In this document: one piece after another, positions 16,750-26,665 of the stretch
How positions within the stretch are numbered: position 1 is the stretch's first letter
How the letters are laid out: every line of letters begins with the position of its first letter
NCBI GenBank assembly: GCA_944325065.1
Contig: CALUYS010000004.1
Location: forward strand, 1 to 64,000
DNA: 64,000 bases
Direction: 5' to 3'
Source of the DNA: Candidatus Gastranaerophilales bacterium
Lineage (GTDB): Bacteria > Cyanobacteriota > Vampirovibrionia > Gastranaerophilales > Gastranaerophilaceae
The notes under the pieces: model-generated
Databases searched by the model: none
What the model saw: the letters and a program-made list of their open reading frames with translations, nothing else
What the model was told of the DNA's origin: nothing
Program-made: the position numbers and the translations under genes

Positions 16750-18666
16750 ATGTTTGTACAAGCTTCTCAAAAGTCATATACTTATGAAAAGATTAATAAA
16801 AATAAATTTGCAATAAAAAATGCTTTAAAGGCATTAGGGAAAAAGAATTTTTCGTTAATTGTACATGGTGGTAGTTTCCCGTCACTTGACGGAGAAGATA
16901 CAGGTTATGGTTCTCCAAATTCAAACGGAGCAAAAGCATTAATAGATTTTGCATCTGGAATATTTGATTCTATTCAACTTGGACCTAGTGGCAAAACAAA
17001 AAGTATAGATTCTTCACCTTATACTAGCACTATTTTTTCAAACAACCCTATGTTTATTGATTTAAAACAATTAACTCAAGATAAGTGGGGAAAAATTTTA
17101 TCACTTAAAACATATAATGATATAGTTTCTAAAAATCCAAAACTTAATTCTGGTGAAACAGCATATTCATATGCTTATAAAGCTTATGATAGTGCTTTAA
17201 AAGAAGCATATCAAAACTTTACAAATTCAAATTTAAATGATTTAAAAGAGGAATTTGAAATTTATAAAAAAAGAAACGAATATTGGTTACTTTCTGATAG
17301 TCTTTATGAAGCTTTATCAGTCGAACATAATAATGATTATTGGCCAAACTGGGAAAATAATTTAGATAAAAACCTTTTTAATCCGAAAAATGATGAACAA
17401 AAAGCAGCTGCAGATTTTAGAATTAAAGAACTAAAAAATAAATATTCAGATATAATAGATAATTATGCCTTTAATCAATTTGTTGTATCGAAACAAAACT
17501 GTGAAACTAAAGATTACGCATTACAAAAGGGCATAAAAATGATAGCAGATAGACAAGTTGCATTTTCAGATCGTGATACTTGGGCATATCAAAGTGTTTT
17601 TTTAGAAGGTTGGATGTTAGGTTGCCCTCCTGATTATTTTTCAGAAGATGGACAAGCGTGGGGATTTCCTGTTATTAACCCTGATACTATGTTTAACGAT
17701 GATGGAAGTTTAGGTAAAGGCGGTGAATTACTAAAAAGATTATATTCAAAAATGTTTAAAGAAAACCAAGGCGGTATTCGTATTGACCATATTGTTGGAT
17801 TAATTGACCCTTGGGTTTATAAAGCTGGGAAAAAACCAAAAATTGAAGAAGGTGCCTCTAGACTTTTCTCATCACCTGAACATCCTGAGTTAAGTCGTTT
17901 TGCAATTGCAAAAATGGAAAATTTAAACCTCGATGTTAAACAAGATAGTGAAAAAAGAGTTATAAACTTAACAGATGAACAAATTCAAAAATACGGTGCA
18001 ATGATTGAAAAAATTGTGATAGCATCAGCTATTGAAAATGGACTTGATAAAAATGCTATTGTTTGCGAAGATTTAGGGACTTTAACTAATCCAGTCGCAG
18101 CTGTTTTAAATCGTTATGAATTACTTGGTATGCGTTTAACCCAATTTGTAGTCGCTGAAGATCCAAACCATGCCTATCGCTGCAAAAATATTGAATCAAA
18201 CTGTTGGGCTATGGTTGGAACACATGACAATGAACCTTTATACTTTTGGGCTAAAAAACTTGTTAATACTCAAGATGCTATACTTCATTGTCAAAACTTG
18301 GTTGATGATTTATGGAGTGAAGCAAATCCAAATATTAAAAATGCACTTGTTGATAAATTGTCTAAAGACTGCAAATTTTTAACTTTAACTAAATTTGTTG
18401 AAATTTTTGCCTCAAGAGCCATAAATATTCAGGTATTTTTCTCTGATTTATTAGGACTTAATAAAATTTATAATAAACCAGGCACTTCAGGCGACCAAAA
18501 TTGGTGCTTACGTATTCCTAACAATTTTATAGATTTTTATATTGAACAATTAAATAAAAATGAGGGACTAAATTTATTTAATGTCTTAAAACTTGCAATG
18601 GAAGCTCGTGGTGCTGAATTTGCAAATTTAAACTCGCAAATTATTAAAAATCTAGATATTATTTAA
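16750..18666 (+). CDS. malQ: 4-alpha-glucanotransferase (GH77, MalQ)
   Basis: 638 aa from the ATG at 16750, chosen because AAAGGGAG lies at the right distance before it; an in-frame ATG at 16735 lacks such a site. It transfers alpha-1,4-glucan segments in glycogen or maltodextrin metabolism. GH77 landmarks are PPDYFSEDGQAWGFPVINPD, GIRIDHIVGL (nucleophile Asp) and CEDLGTLTNPVAAVLNRY (acid/base Glu). GMRLTQFVV and GTHDNEPLYFW are also present. At 638 aa it exceeds the typical 500 aa, with extra sequence mainly between residues 120 and 240. It stands alone and ends in a strong terminator. Confidence 0.92.
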   Translation: MFVQASQKSYTYEKINKNKFAIKNALKALGKKNFSLIVHGGSFPSLDGEDTGYGSPNSNGAKALIDFASGIFDSIQLGPSGKTKSIDSSPYTSTIFSNNPMFIDLKQLTQDKWGKILSLKTYNDIVSKNPKLNSGETAYSYAYKAYDSALKEAYQNFTNSNLNDLKEEFEIYKKRNEYWLLSDSLYEALSVEHNNDYWPNWENNLDKNLFNPKNDEQKAAADFRIKELKNKYSDIIDNYAFNQFVVSKQNCETKDYALQKGIKMIADRQVAFSDRDTWAYQSVFLEGWMLGCPPDYFSEDGQAWGFPVINPDTMFNDDGSLGKGGELLKRLYSKMFKENQGGIRIDHIVGLIDPWVYKAGKKPKIEEGASRLFSSPEHPELSRFAIAKMENLNLDVKQDSEKRVINLTDEQIQKYGAMIEKIVIASAIENGLDKNAIVCEDLGTLTNPVAAVLNRYELLGMRLTQFVVAEDPNHAYRCKNIESNCWAMVGTHDNEPLYFWAKKLVNTQDAILHCQNLVDDLWSEANPNIKNALVDKLSKDCKFLTLTKFVEIFASRAINIQVFFSDLLGLNKIYNKPGTSGDQNWCLRIPNNFIDFYIEQLNKNEGLNLFNVLKLAMEARGAEFANLNSQIIKNLDII

Positions 18667-18687
18667 GTTTATTTATTTCTATTATTA

Positions 18688-18726
18688 CAAACACCCGATA
18701 AATTTTTTATCAGGTGTTTGTTTTTT
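18688..18726 (+). terminator. Rho-independent terminator after malQ
   Basis: CAAACACC pairs with GGTGTTTG, extended by GATAAA with TTTATC around a T-rich loop, followed by TTTTTTT. It also lies just beyond the end of the convergent 829-aa gene. Confidence 0.85.
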
Positions 18727-21215
18727 CAAAAATCAAAAATATCCTCTCTATTTTGTAAAAATTTATCATTAATTGTTAAACCTGAGATAGATGAATTTTT
18801 CATTATAGATATAATACCTTTATATTTCTCTTGATTTTCTTTAAAATAATTTAAAGACTTTCTAATAGCTTCTTCTTTTTCTTCATAATTACCGCATTCA
18901 TATTGAGGAAATAGGTATTTATATAATTCACTATCTTGAAAATCTTCATCAATAATTTCAAAATTTACGTTTTGAATATAACCTATATTTGGAATATCAA
19001 AATTTAAATTCTCAAGTTCTTTAAGAGTTAATCTAAAAGTAACACCTTTAGCTTTTTTTAAATTTTTCATTGATACATTAGTTACATGTTGAAATGAAAT
19101 AAAATTTACCTCCTCAAGACTATCTAATTTTAATTCTTTTTGACGACCTAAATATTCATCTTCTGATTGTATAGAAATTCTTGTAAGTTTTTTCAATGAA
19201 GGAATAGAAAGATTCAATTCTTCTAATTCTTTAGAATTTAATTTAAGCGAAAATTCATCTACTTCTTTCAAATTTTTCATTGATATATTGTTTACATGTT
19301 CAAATTTAATATGATTTACCTTCTCTAGACTATCTAAATTAATTATTTCAGCTCCTTTTAATGAAGGATTAGAAAGCTGCGGCCCTTTGTATTCTTCAGG
19401 ATTTAATTCAAACGAAAAAGATTCTGCTTCTTTTAACTTTTTCATTGATATATTTTTTACTTGTTTTAATTTAAGAAACCTTGCTCTTTCAAGATTATCT
19501 AATTTTATTTCTTGAGTTTCCATTTCACTTGAATTTTTAATTGTCAGATAAGATGAAACGTTTTTTAAATTTCGAAAATTTATATGATTACATAAAGATA
19601 AATTTAGTTCTTCAAGTTCTAAAAGATTATCTTGAGCTTCAACATTATTAATTCTATCTAGTTGAACTTTTTTTACTGGTTTATTTTGATATTCACTATC
19701 GACGTTTACTTCATCCTGAAAAGCTGCACTTAAAATTCCATCATTATATTTAGTATATATTTCTGAAGGAGCTATATCGTTTAATATATCTTTTGTATAT
19801 GGATTTAATTTAGCATTAGCACTTAAAGAAAAAGCACCTCCGGTATCAACATCGATTCCTTTATTTCTATTAAACTTTACAAATTCGTAAAGATGTTCTA
19901 AATCTTCATATTGTATTTCGCTAGTATTTTCAAGATTAGTTATACGGTTAATTTTTAATTTCCCATCTTCCATTTTACATTCTATTCTAAGTTTTCTGTT
20001 TCCTTTTTTAGGTTGAAATATAAATGAATCATGACCGTTTAAATAATTTATAGCACTATCTCTATTTGTTGTACACCAAGATTCTGCAGCATAAAACCTT
20101 AATCGTGAAATACTTTTTTCATCATCTTCATTAAGTATTTCTTCATATTTTTTTTCTGGTTCTTTTAATTGATCTATCTTATACAAAATTCCTGATTCTA
20201 TTTCAAATTTTTGAATACCATCCATCAAATAATTTTCTAATTCTTTTTTATAATTATCATGAAAAGATGTAAAATCAGATTTACTATTTTCAAAAACTCT
20301 ATTAACAATCAATTCATTGAATACATAAAATCTTGCATCTTTAGCTACAGTATTAGTATCATCGCTATCACGTTTTTTTATTTCTTCAGTTTTAAAACAG
20401 TTTGTTATTTTATTCAACATATACAAAACTTTTATATTTTCACAAAGCTCATTTCTAAAATTATCTTCACTTAAAGATTTTATTTTATTATAGAAAAATA
20501 AAGCCCATTTCTCATCCCCATTTTTAATTTCTTTATTTTCTTTCATTCGCATAATTATGCTATACATTATTTGTTTTAAATTATTATTGATTTCTTTTGT
20601 GTGTTCAAAGTCACAACTTATTGGGTTCCGCATGAATCTCGATATAGAACTTTTCATCTTATCAAATTTTTTATAAGCAATTTTCTGTTCTAAATTAAAT
20701 TGATTTTTATTCTGCTCTAGTTTAATTTTACTTTCTTTATCAAAATTAAAACTATAATTATGAATAAATGTATCTTTGATAATTTCTGAAATATCCTCAT
20801 CGGACAAAGGATGTTTTTCTATATATTCTTCATTTATAAAACTAGTATCAATATTATAAGAACCACCTTGACAATATACTACATTATGAGTTTCCAATTC
20901 AGAAAATTCTTTTTTTCCAATAGCATCATTAAATTTATTAATGTCATCTTTTGAAAAATTTACTTTTGGATTTTTTTCATTATCTATATCATCAGAATTT
21001 ACAGGCATTATTCCATCTTGGGATAATGGGGCAACAGAATTACCTTTTACAAGTGTTTTATTAAAATTTTCTAAACGTTGCAAATCACGTTCTATTTTGT
21101 AATTTTTATTCTTTTTTAATATATTATTCTGATTTGTAATCACTTTAAACAAATGATTAGCTGTTACTTTTTTTATATGACTCTTTACAAATGAACTTTT
21201 TATTTTGTTACTCAT
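18726..21215 (-). CDS. Large protein with WCT-type segment and imperfect leucine-rich repeats
   Basis: 829 aa, not recognised as a named family. No signal peptide or membrane helix is seen. Residues 1-300 are charged and helical. Near residues 378-425 a segment begins ESWCTTNRD and continues with aromatic and basic strands. It resembles the WCTA-type domain that precedes leucine-rich repeats in some phage and gut bacterial proteins (recalled, not searched). From about residue 530 come imperfect leucine-rich units. Three copies share LD-LE..-I-F-HV-N-SMK-LK, at about residues 572, 627 and 697. The gene is isolated, next to IS debris, suggesting accessory origin. An intracellular or secreted interaction protein is possible. 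Confidence 0.65.
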   Translation of the reverse strand: MSNKIKSSFVKSHIKKVTANHLFKVITNQNNILKKNKNYKIERDLQRLENFNKTLVKGNSVAPLSQDGIMPVNSDDIDNEKNPKVNFSKDDINKFNDAIGKKEFSELETHNVVYCQGGSYNIDTSFINEEYIEKHPLSDEDISEIIKDTFIHNYSFNFDKESKIKLEQNKNQFNLEQKIAYKKFDKMKSSISRFMRNPISCDFEHTKEINNNLKQIMYSIIMRMKENKEIKNGDEKWALFFYNKIKSLSEDNFRNELCENIKVLYMLNKITNCFKTEEIKKRDSDDTNTVAKDARFYVFNELIVNRVFENSKSDFTSFHDNYKKELENYLMDGIQKFEIESGILYKIDQLKEPEKKYEEILNEDDEKSISRLRFYAAESWCTTNRDSAINYLNGHDSFIFQPKKGNRKLRIECKMEDGKLKINRITNLENTSEIQYEDLEHLYEFVKFNRNKGIDVDTGGAFSLSANAKLNPYTKDILNDIAPSEIYTKYNDGILSAAFQDEVNVDSEYQNKPVKKVQLDRINNVEAQDNLLELEELNLSLCNHINFRNLKNVSSYLTIKNSSEMETQEIKLDNLERARFLKLKQVKNISMKKLKEAESFSFELNPEEYKGPQLSNPSLKGAEIINLDSLEKVNHIKFEHVNNISMKNLKEVDEFSLKLNSKELEELNLSIPSLKKLTRISIQSEDEYLGRQKELKLDSLEEVNFISFQHVTNVSMKNLKKAKGVTFRLTLKELENLNFDIPNIGYIQNVNFEIIDEDFQDSELYKYLFPQYECGNYEEKEEAIRKSLNYFKENQEKYKGIISIMKNSSISGLTINDKFLQNREDIFDF

Positions 21216-21305
21216 AATTTGAACCTAACATACTTTTCTATATTTATAATAAAAAATATTAAAATAAAAAAAGTGCCTTTTTGTTACAATTTTTAATATT
21301 TTCTA

Positions 21306-22175
21306 ATAGGTGAATTCAAAAAGCAATCGCAACACTATGAAGTTTGAAAACTTTTTTAGGTGTCAAGTTTTTCTTTTGTTATTGTATCAAAATCTGTTCT
21401 TTTTAAAAAAATATTCTAATTAGTCTATTAATATCTTTCAATGCTCTTTGATTTTAACTTTTATATCTCTTACAAAAATATGATTTAATGTTAAGCGTTT
21501 TGTTATTTTTTTAGTTTTATAGAACTCAATATATACTATCATATTTTATACTTTTAATTGTATTTAGATTAATTATATTAAGATAAAGCTTCATTGGACT
21601 ATTTATCGAATTGTATATGGTGTTATATTTTTTAACCGTTGTTTAATAATAATTTTACGGTCTGAATCTATTAATTATAAATGTTAAACAGCTTAATTAT
21701 TTATCTTTTATTCTTTTTGCGTCTTATTTTATTTGCTTCTTCAATGCTTAAATCGATATCTCATCTATTTAGAGGTATTAATAATAAATGCCATAATTTA
21801 TTTTTGGGGGAGAAATAACCATATTTTAAATTATTTTTGATAAAATCTTTTAACAAATGTAATGAAAGATATAGATTCTCTTTTTTTATGCGATTTTTCC
21901 CATTTATTCTTGACTTAATGCTTGCTAAAGAGCCTCTATATTTATCTGTGTATAAAGGCTTCTAGACAATTTCATTCTTTTGATATATTACTTGGACTTT
22001 TTCCTAGACTGTTTGATATTTTTCTTATTAACACTCCTTCACGATAAAATATTGTTATTTTCTCTAGTTCGCTAGAACTTAAATGCTCGAAAATTGTTTA
22101 ATTTTTACTATTCCCTTTTTCTTCTTATTCTACTTATTCTTAGGTGATAGTGTTTCCATTATTTATTGAACTTAT
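21306..22175 (-). mobile_element. Decayed IS30-family insertion sequence
   Basis: On the minus strand the region starting near 22085 reads HLSSSELEKITIFYREGV, then IRKISNSLGKSPSNISKE and a stop. This matches the helix-turn-helix of IS30 transposases. Downstream it is broken by many stops and deletions. The end carries GGTGAATTCAA (21309-21319) and the shared stretch GCAATCGCAACACTATGAAG. Compared with the copy at 40050-41075 it lacks a segment of about 55 bases near the transposase C-terminus and other parts. The outer boundary near 22175 is estimated from similarity of the two left ends. Confidence 0.75.
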
Positions 22176-22524
22176 GTTAAATCTAATACTATTTACCATA
22201 AATAAATTGGCTAGTTTTAATGGTTTGTAATTTATTATTTTTATTATTACTTAAGTTTATTTATTTGTATTAAATATTATTGTTGAATTTGAAGTTAATT
22301 TAGATTATTATTGACATTCCTTTGAACGATTTTGTTTGTTTAAATTTTACTTGATAGTTTCAAATATTTGATAAAGTTTTATTTATTGGTCTTCATTGTA
22401 AAATTTTACAATATATTATAAATATAGGTAAAATAATAAAATAAAAAACAGTTTATTAATTTTATATTGTTACATTTTTTAATGTTTTGAGTTAAAATAA
22501 AAAATATAATTTAGGATTTAATTA
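22176..22524. other. Intergenic region without recognisable genes
   Basis: About 350 bases of AT-rich sequence between the IS remnant and mlaF. It holds a perfect 18-base palindrome at 22395-22412 and a TATAAT at 22505-22510 without a good partner -35 box. No reading frame of note was seen on either strand. Confidence 0.5.
22395..22412. promoter_or_regulatory. Perfect 18-base palindrome upstream of mlaF
   Basis: ATTGTAAAATTTTACAAT reads identically on both strands and lies about 110 bases before the mlaF start. It could be an operator for the mlaF-mlaD-lpxK unit. The AT-rich context weakens the inference. Confidence 0.4.
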
Positions 22525-23244
22525 ATGAGTGTAAAGATAAATAATTTAACAAAAATATATGATAATAAAAAAGTATTGGATGGTATATCGCTTGAAATAA
22601 AAGATGGAGAAATTTTGTCAGTTGTTGGTTTTTCAGGTTCAGGTAAAAGTACTCTTCTTAAAATTATTTCAGGTTTAATTGAAGCTGATGGTGGTAATTT
22701 CGAAGTATCAGAAGGTGATGTTGCCATGGTATTTCAATATAGTGCATTATTTGACTCATTAAATGTATATGATAATATTACATTTGCTTTAACTGAACGG
22801 AAAGAATATCGAAAAAAATATAATAAAAAAAATTTAGATGAAATAGTTAAAGAAAAACTTAAACAAGTTGGTTTAGAGGGTATTGAGAATAAGTTTCCTC
22901 ACGAGTTATCAGGTGGTATGCAAAAACGTGTAAGTTTTGCTCGAGCTATTGTAACAAATCCCAAAACAATTTTATATGATGAACCTACTTCAGGTCTTGA
23001 TCCTGTTTCTTCAACTGTTATTGAAGATTATATTTTGAAATTAAGGGAACAATTAAATTCAGCATCCATTGTAGTAACTCATCAAATGTCAACTATAAAA
23101 AGGTGTTCAAATAGAGTCATTATGCTTTATGATGGGAAAATGGTTTTTGAAGGAACTGTTGATGAGCTTTTATCAAAACAAAATCCTTATGCTAAACAAT
23201 TTGTCGAAGCAAATATTGAAGGACCTATGAAATTAAATATTTAA
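22525..23244 (+). CDS. mlaF: Mla-type ABC transporter ATP-binding protein
   Basis: 239 aa. It is the ATPase of an MCE/Mla lipid transporter at the inner membrane. It shows Walker A GFSGSGKSTLLK, the Q-loop FQYSALFDSLNVYDN typical of MlaF/Ttg2A, the ABC signature LSGGMQKRVSFARA and Walker B TILYDEPTSGLDPV. The next gene encodes an MCE protein, which supports the assignment. The partner permease MlaE is not adjacent and must lie elsewhere. A TTAGGA ribosome site precedes the ATG. Confidence 0.9.
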   Translation: MSVKINNLTKIYDNKKVLDGISLEIKDGEILSVVGFSGSGKSTLLKIISGLIEADGGNFEVSEGDVAMVFQYSALFDSLNVYDNITFALTERKEYRKKYNKKNLDEIVKEKLKQVGLEGIENKFPHELSGGMQKRVSFARAIVTNPKTILYDEPTSGLDPVSSTVIEDYILKLREQLNSASIVVTHQMSTIKRCSNRVIMLYDGKMVFEGTVDELLSKQNPYAKQFVEANIEGPMKLNI

Positions 23245-23304
23245 TTTTTAAGTTATTTTGTTGTAAAATGAATTTAGATTAGAATAAGCAAAAAAAGGAA
23301 TTTT

Positions 23305-24672
23305 ATGCGGTTTTCATCATCATTTAAAGTTGGTTTATTGACTATAATATCTTTAATAATATTGGTATTGAGCATATTATGGATAAAAGGACGTGCTTTA
23401 AGCACTGCGACTCGTATAACTGTTAATTTCAAAGACGCAAATGGCATGCGTCCTGGTAATGGTGTTCAGCTTATGGGATTGCGTGTGGGGCAAGTTGAAG
23501 AAGTTACGCCAGTAATTAATGATGAAAATAGTTATATAAAAATAAAATTTGTTATTACTGAAAAAAATGTTTCAATACCTTTAGCTTCAAGTGTCTCAAT
23601 ACAACAGTCTGGGCTTATTGGAGAGCAATTCTTAGAAATTACCCCACCACAAGTTAAAACTTTATATATTGCTGCAAATAATTCAAAAGAACTTATACAT
23701 TCAAATAATGATGTTGTTATGAATTTAGGCAATGAAAAAAATGTAATAGTTGGACATATTGAAAACGTTGAAGTTATTAAATCTAACTTGTTACCAAATG
23801 ATATTAAAGAAAATATAAGAACTAATTTTGCATATAAAGTTAATTATTTAATTACAATGCCGGGTTTAATTCTTCCATATGAGGAAATTTCAGGTAAAAT
23901 AATTAAAGATAAAAATCATAATAAGCTAATGCTTTTTAGCATAAATAATGAACATTTTAATAAACCTCAAGGATGTTTAAAATATACAGTTATTGAACCT
24001 TTAAGATTATCTGATTTTATGGATTTACAATATAGAAGTGCTCAGGCATTTACTGAAACAAATACAAGGCTTGCACAATTGTTATCTGATGATGTAATAA
24101 TTCAGCTTAAAGAATCTGTTGATAATATACGTATTTTAACTCAAACAGCAAATACTACATTGGAAAAAGCTCAACTTCTAATTGATAACTCTCGTCAAGA
24201 TTTGAATGAATTAATGCAAATGGCAAATGAGGTTAGTGATAAAATAATTATTCTTACTGATAACCTAAATGAAGTTGTTGGAGATGAAACATTTAAGACC
24301 ACATTGACTACAACAGCACAAAGTGTAAACAGACTTTCAATGAATTTAAATTCAATTATTGAAGATCCAACAACAAAACAAACTATGGAAAATATAAAAA
24401 TTATAAGTTCAAATTTATCCCAAATTTCTTCGTATGTAAATGATGCAACAACTGATCCACAATTAAAAGAAAATGTTAATAAAACTGTATCTAAACTTAA
24501 TACGGCATTAGATGAACTTGCTATTACTTTAAATACAGTCAATACAGTTACAGCTTCTGATAAATGTTTGATTAAAAGAACGATAGATGATGTTTCACAA
24601 ACGGCATCTAACTTAAAGAAATTTTCAACAAAATTAAATAAAAGATTTTTATTATTTAGACTAATGTTTTAA
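23305..24672 (+). CDS. mlaD: MCE-domain lipid-binding protein (MlaD-like)
   Basis: 455 aa. One N-terminal transmembrane helix (VGLLTIISLIILVLSILWI) anchors a periplasmic MCE domain, seen as VNFKDANGMRPGNGVQLMGL followed by VGQVEEV and the SSVSIQQSGLIGEQFLEI segment. The C-terminal 200 residues are long amphipathic helices, as in longer cyanobacterial and plant-type MCE proteins. They are longer than in E. coli MlaD (about 180 aa). It probably binds phospholipid for transport between membranes. It follows mlaF by 60 bases and precedes lpxK by 5 bases. Confidence 0.88.
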   Translation: MRFSSSFKVGLLTIISLIILVLSILWIKGRALSTATRITVNFKDANGMRPGNGVQLMGLRVGQVEEVTPVINDENSYIKIKFVITEKNVSIPLASSVSIQQSGLIGEQFLEITPPQVKTLYIAANNSKELIHSNNDVVMNLGNEKNVIVGHIENVEVIKSNLLPNDIKENIRTNFAYKVNYLITMPGLILPYEEISGKIIKDKNHNKLMLFSINNEHFNKPQGCLKYTVIEPLRLSDFMDLQYRSAQAFTETNTRLAQLLSDDVIIQLKESVDNIRILTQTANTTLEKAQLLIDNSRQDLNELMQMANEVSDKIIILTDNLNEVVGDETFKTTLTTTAQSVNRLSMNLNSIIEDPTTKQTMENIKIISSNLSQISSYVNDATTDPQLKENVNKTVSKLNTALDELAITLNTVNTVTASDKCLIKRTIDDVSQTASNLKKFSTKLNKRFLLFRLMF

Positions 24673-24677
24673 AATTT

Positions 24678-25745
24678 ATGAAAGTTTTTATTACAAAATT
24701 TCATTATCAAAAAAAAATTAACATAATTAGTATTTTGTTGTTTATTTTGTTATTTTTTCCGTCTTTAATTTATCTTTTGATAACAAATATTCGTAATTTT
24801 TTATATGATAAACAAATTTTAAAAAGCTATAAAGATAAAAAAGCTTTTGTTATTTCAGTTGGCAATTTGACAACAGGAGGAACGGGTAAAACTCCTTTTG
24901 TTATAATGTTAAGTAATTTTTTTTCTAATGTTAAGAATGAAAAAACAGCTATTATTCTCCGTGGATATGGTGGAAAATTAGATAATAAAAAAATAAATAT
25001 TATAAAAAATAACGGAGAAATATATTATAAAGCTAATGTTTGTGGTGATGAATCGTTTTTAATTGCCCAAAATACACCTGATAATTGCGTTGTGCTAACT
25101 TCAAAAAATAGAATTAAAGCTATAGAATATGCTTCTTATAGGTTAAATTGTAAAATAATAATACTTGATGATTGTTTCCAACACCGTAAAATCAAACCAA
25201 ATCTTAACTTACTTTTAGTTGATAGTAAAAAACAATTTGGCAATGGTTTTGTTTTGCCATTTGGACCATTAAGAGAATCAAAAAAATCAATCAAAAAAAG
25301 AGCAGATAAAATTATCCTTGTAAATAAAGAAAAAAATAATAAAAGTATTGATACTTTGGTTAATAAGTATAAAGAAAAATATAATAAACCAACGTTTAAA
25401 TGTAATATAGATTTTTCAAAAATATATTTACTAAATGACGAAAAACAAAATGATATAAGCGATCAGGTTAATAATATTTATGCTTTTTCAGCAATTGGTT
25501 CACCAAATCAATTTTACCAAAATTGTGAGAAATATAATCTTTTAAATGTAAAATCATATCCGGATCATCATATTTATTTGCAAAGTGATATTGATGAATT
25601 AAATATTTTAGCTAAAAAACAAAATGCAAATATGCTTATAACAACAGAAAAAGATGCTGTAAAACTGACTTCTTTTAAGTCTGATTTAAAAATTTGTGTG
25701 TTTAAAATTGAACCTAAATTTGATATAAAAAAATTGTTTAATTAA
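24678..25745 (+). CDS. lpxK: Tetraacyldisaccharide 4'-kinase LpxK
   Basis: 355 aa, in the usual range. It phosphorylates the lipid A disaccharide at the inner membrane. An N-terminal hydrophobic helix (ISILLFILLFFPSLIYLLI) precedes the P-loop VGNLTTGGTGKTPF. The following segment, ILRGYGGK, and DDCFQHRKIKPNLNLLLVD with VLPFGPLRES are family hallmarks. Its presence shows the cell makes lipid A, hence has an outer membrane. It is the last gene of the mlaF-mlaD-lpxK unit. Confidence 0.95.
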   Translation: MKVFITKFHYQKKINIISILLFILLFFPSLIYLLITNIRNFLYDKQILKSYKDKKAFVISVGNLTTGGTGKTPFVIMLSNFFSNVKNEKTAIILRGYGGKLDNKKINIIKNNGEIYYKANVCGDESFLIAQNTPDNCVVLTSKNRIKAIEYASYRLNCKIIILDDCFQHRKIKPNLNLLLVDSKKQFGNGFVLPFGPLRESKKSIKKRADKIILVNKEKNNKSIDTLVNKYKEKYNKPTFKCNIDFSKIYLLNDEKQNDISDQVNNIYAFSAIGSPNQFYQNCEKYNLLNVKSYPDHHIYLQSDIDELNILAKKQNANMLITTEKDAVKLTSFKSDLKICVFKIEPKFDIKKLFN

Positions 25746-25762
25746 TTAATTAATTAATTAAT
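25738..25762. repeat. Short AATT tandem run between convergent genes
   Basis: The lpxK stop lies in a run of five to six ATTA/AATT units followed by TTTATTTATTTATA. It is low-complexity sequence in the small gap to the convergent receiver-STAS gene. No function is evident. Confidence 0.6.
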
Positions 25763-26617
25763 TTATTTATTTATAATTGGTATTACATCATTTAAATACG
25801 CAAAATTTAATGCATTTGTAATTACTTCACTTGGATTAACTATGCTACACTTTATATTATTTTGGGAACATAATTTAAAAATATCTACAAAAATGTTAAC
25901 ATTTTCCTTGTCAAATAAAAAAACTTTTGATAAATCAAGAAGTATTTCATTATATTTTGAAAGAATAGATAAATTAATATCTTTCATCAATTCATTTATA
26001 GCATAGGTTGAAGCCATATTATAAACAGTATAATAAACAGCATTGTTGTTACCATGAGTTTTAGAAAATATTTCTTGTTGATTTCTTTCAATTGTTTCAC
26101 CCAAAAAATTTAAAATGTGACTATGCCAATCCTTTGATTTTACAATAAATTTATCAGCACCTAATTCAAGAGCTTTTGCGATTATTTGTTTATCATGTGA
26201 GCCTGAAATGGCTACAATTTTTAAATTTTTATTTTGTTTGTTTTTATAATTTATTAAAGTTTTGATTAATTTAAATCCGTCATCGGCATCAGGTAAATAA
26301 ATATCGGCAAAAATGTAATCAAATGTATGTTTTTTTAACAAATCATTAGCTTCGTTAATATTCCTTGCAACAAGTGGGTTTATGCCTATTTTATTGAAAA
26401 GTTTAGTAAGTTGATATAAAGAAAGTTCCAAATCATCAGCAATAAGAACTTTAGTTTGAACACGTTGTTTTGAAGATGGTCCTAGTTCAAAAAAATTAAG
26501 TTTACGTTCAATTTCAATTAAAGCTTTTGAAATGAATTCAGAAGACATATAAATTTCATCATATTCCATTCCTGCCAATTCAAAAAGTTTTATTAATTGT
26601 TCGTTTGTAATTTCCAT
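25763..26617 (-). CDS. Receiver-STAS fusion protein
   Basis: 284 aa. After about 50 N-terminal residues comes a CheY-like receiver domain (residues 54-172). It has acidic residues D61 and D62, phosphoacceptor D105 in FADIYLPD, S138 in AISGSHD and K160 in FIVK, the full receiver set. Residues 218-283 (EILLDLSKVFLFDKENVNIF and following, ending LNDVIPIINK) resemble a STAS domain. The position usually held by the regulatory Ser is not a serine here. The combination suggests a phosphorylation-controlled partner switch. No histidine kinase is nearby. Confidence 0.72.
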   Translation of the reverse strand: MEITNEQLIKLFELAGMEYDEIYMSSEFISKALIEIERKLNFFELGPSSKQRVQTKVLIADDLELSLYQLTKLFNKIGINPLVARNINEANDLLKKHTFDYIFADIYLPDADDGFKLIKTLINYKNKQNKNLKIVAISGSHDKQIIAKALELGADKFIVKSKDWHSHILNFLGETIERNQQEIFSKTHGNNNAVYYTVYNMASTYAINELMKDINLSILSKYNEILLDLSKVFLFDKENVNIFVDIFKLCSQNNIKCSIVNPSEVITNALNFAYLNDVIPIINK

Positions 26618-26665
26618 TCTTTTCTATCCTTTTAAAATTTATACTTTTATTATACAATATATTAC

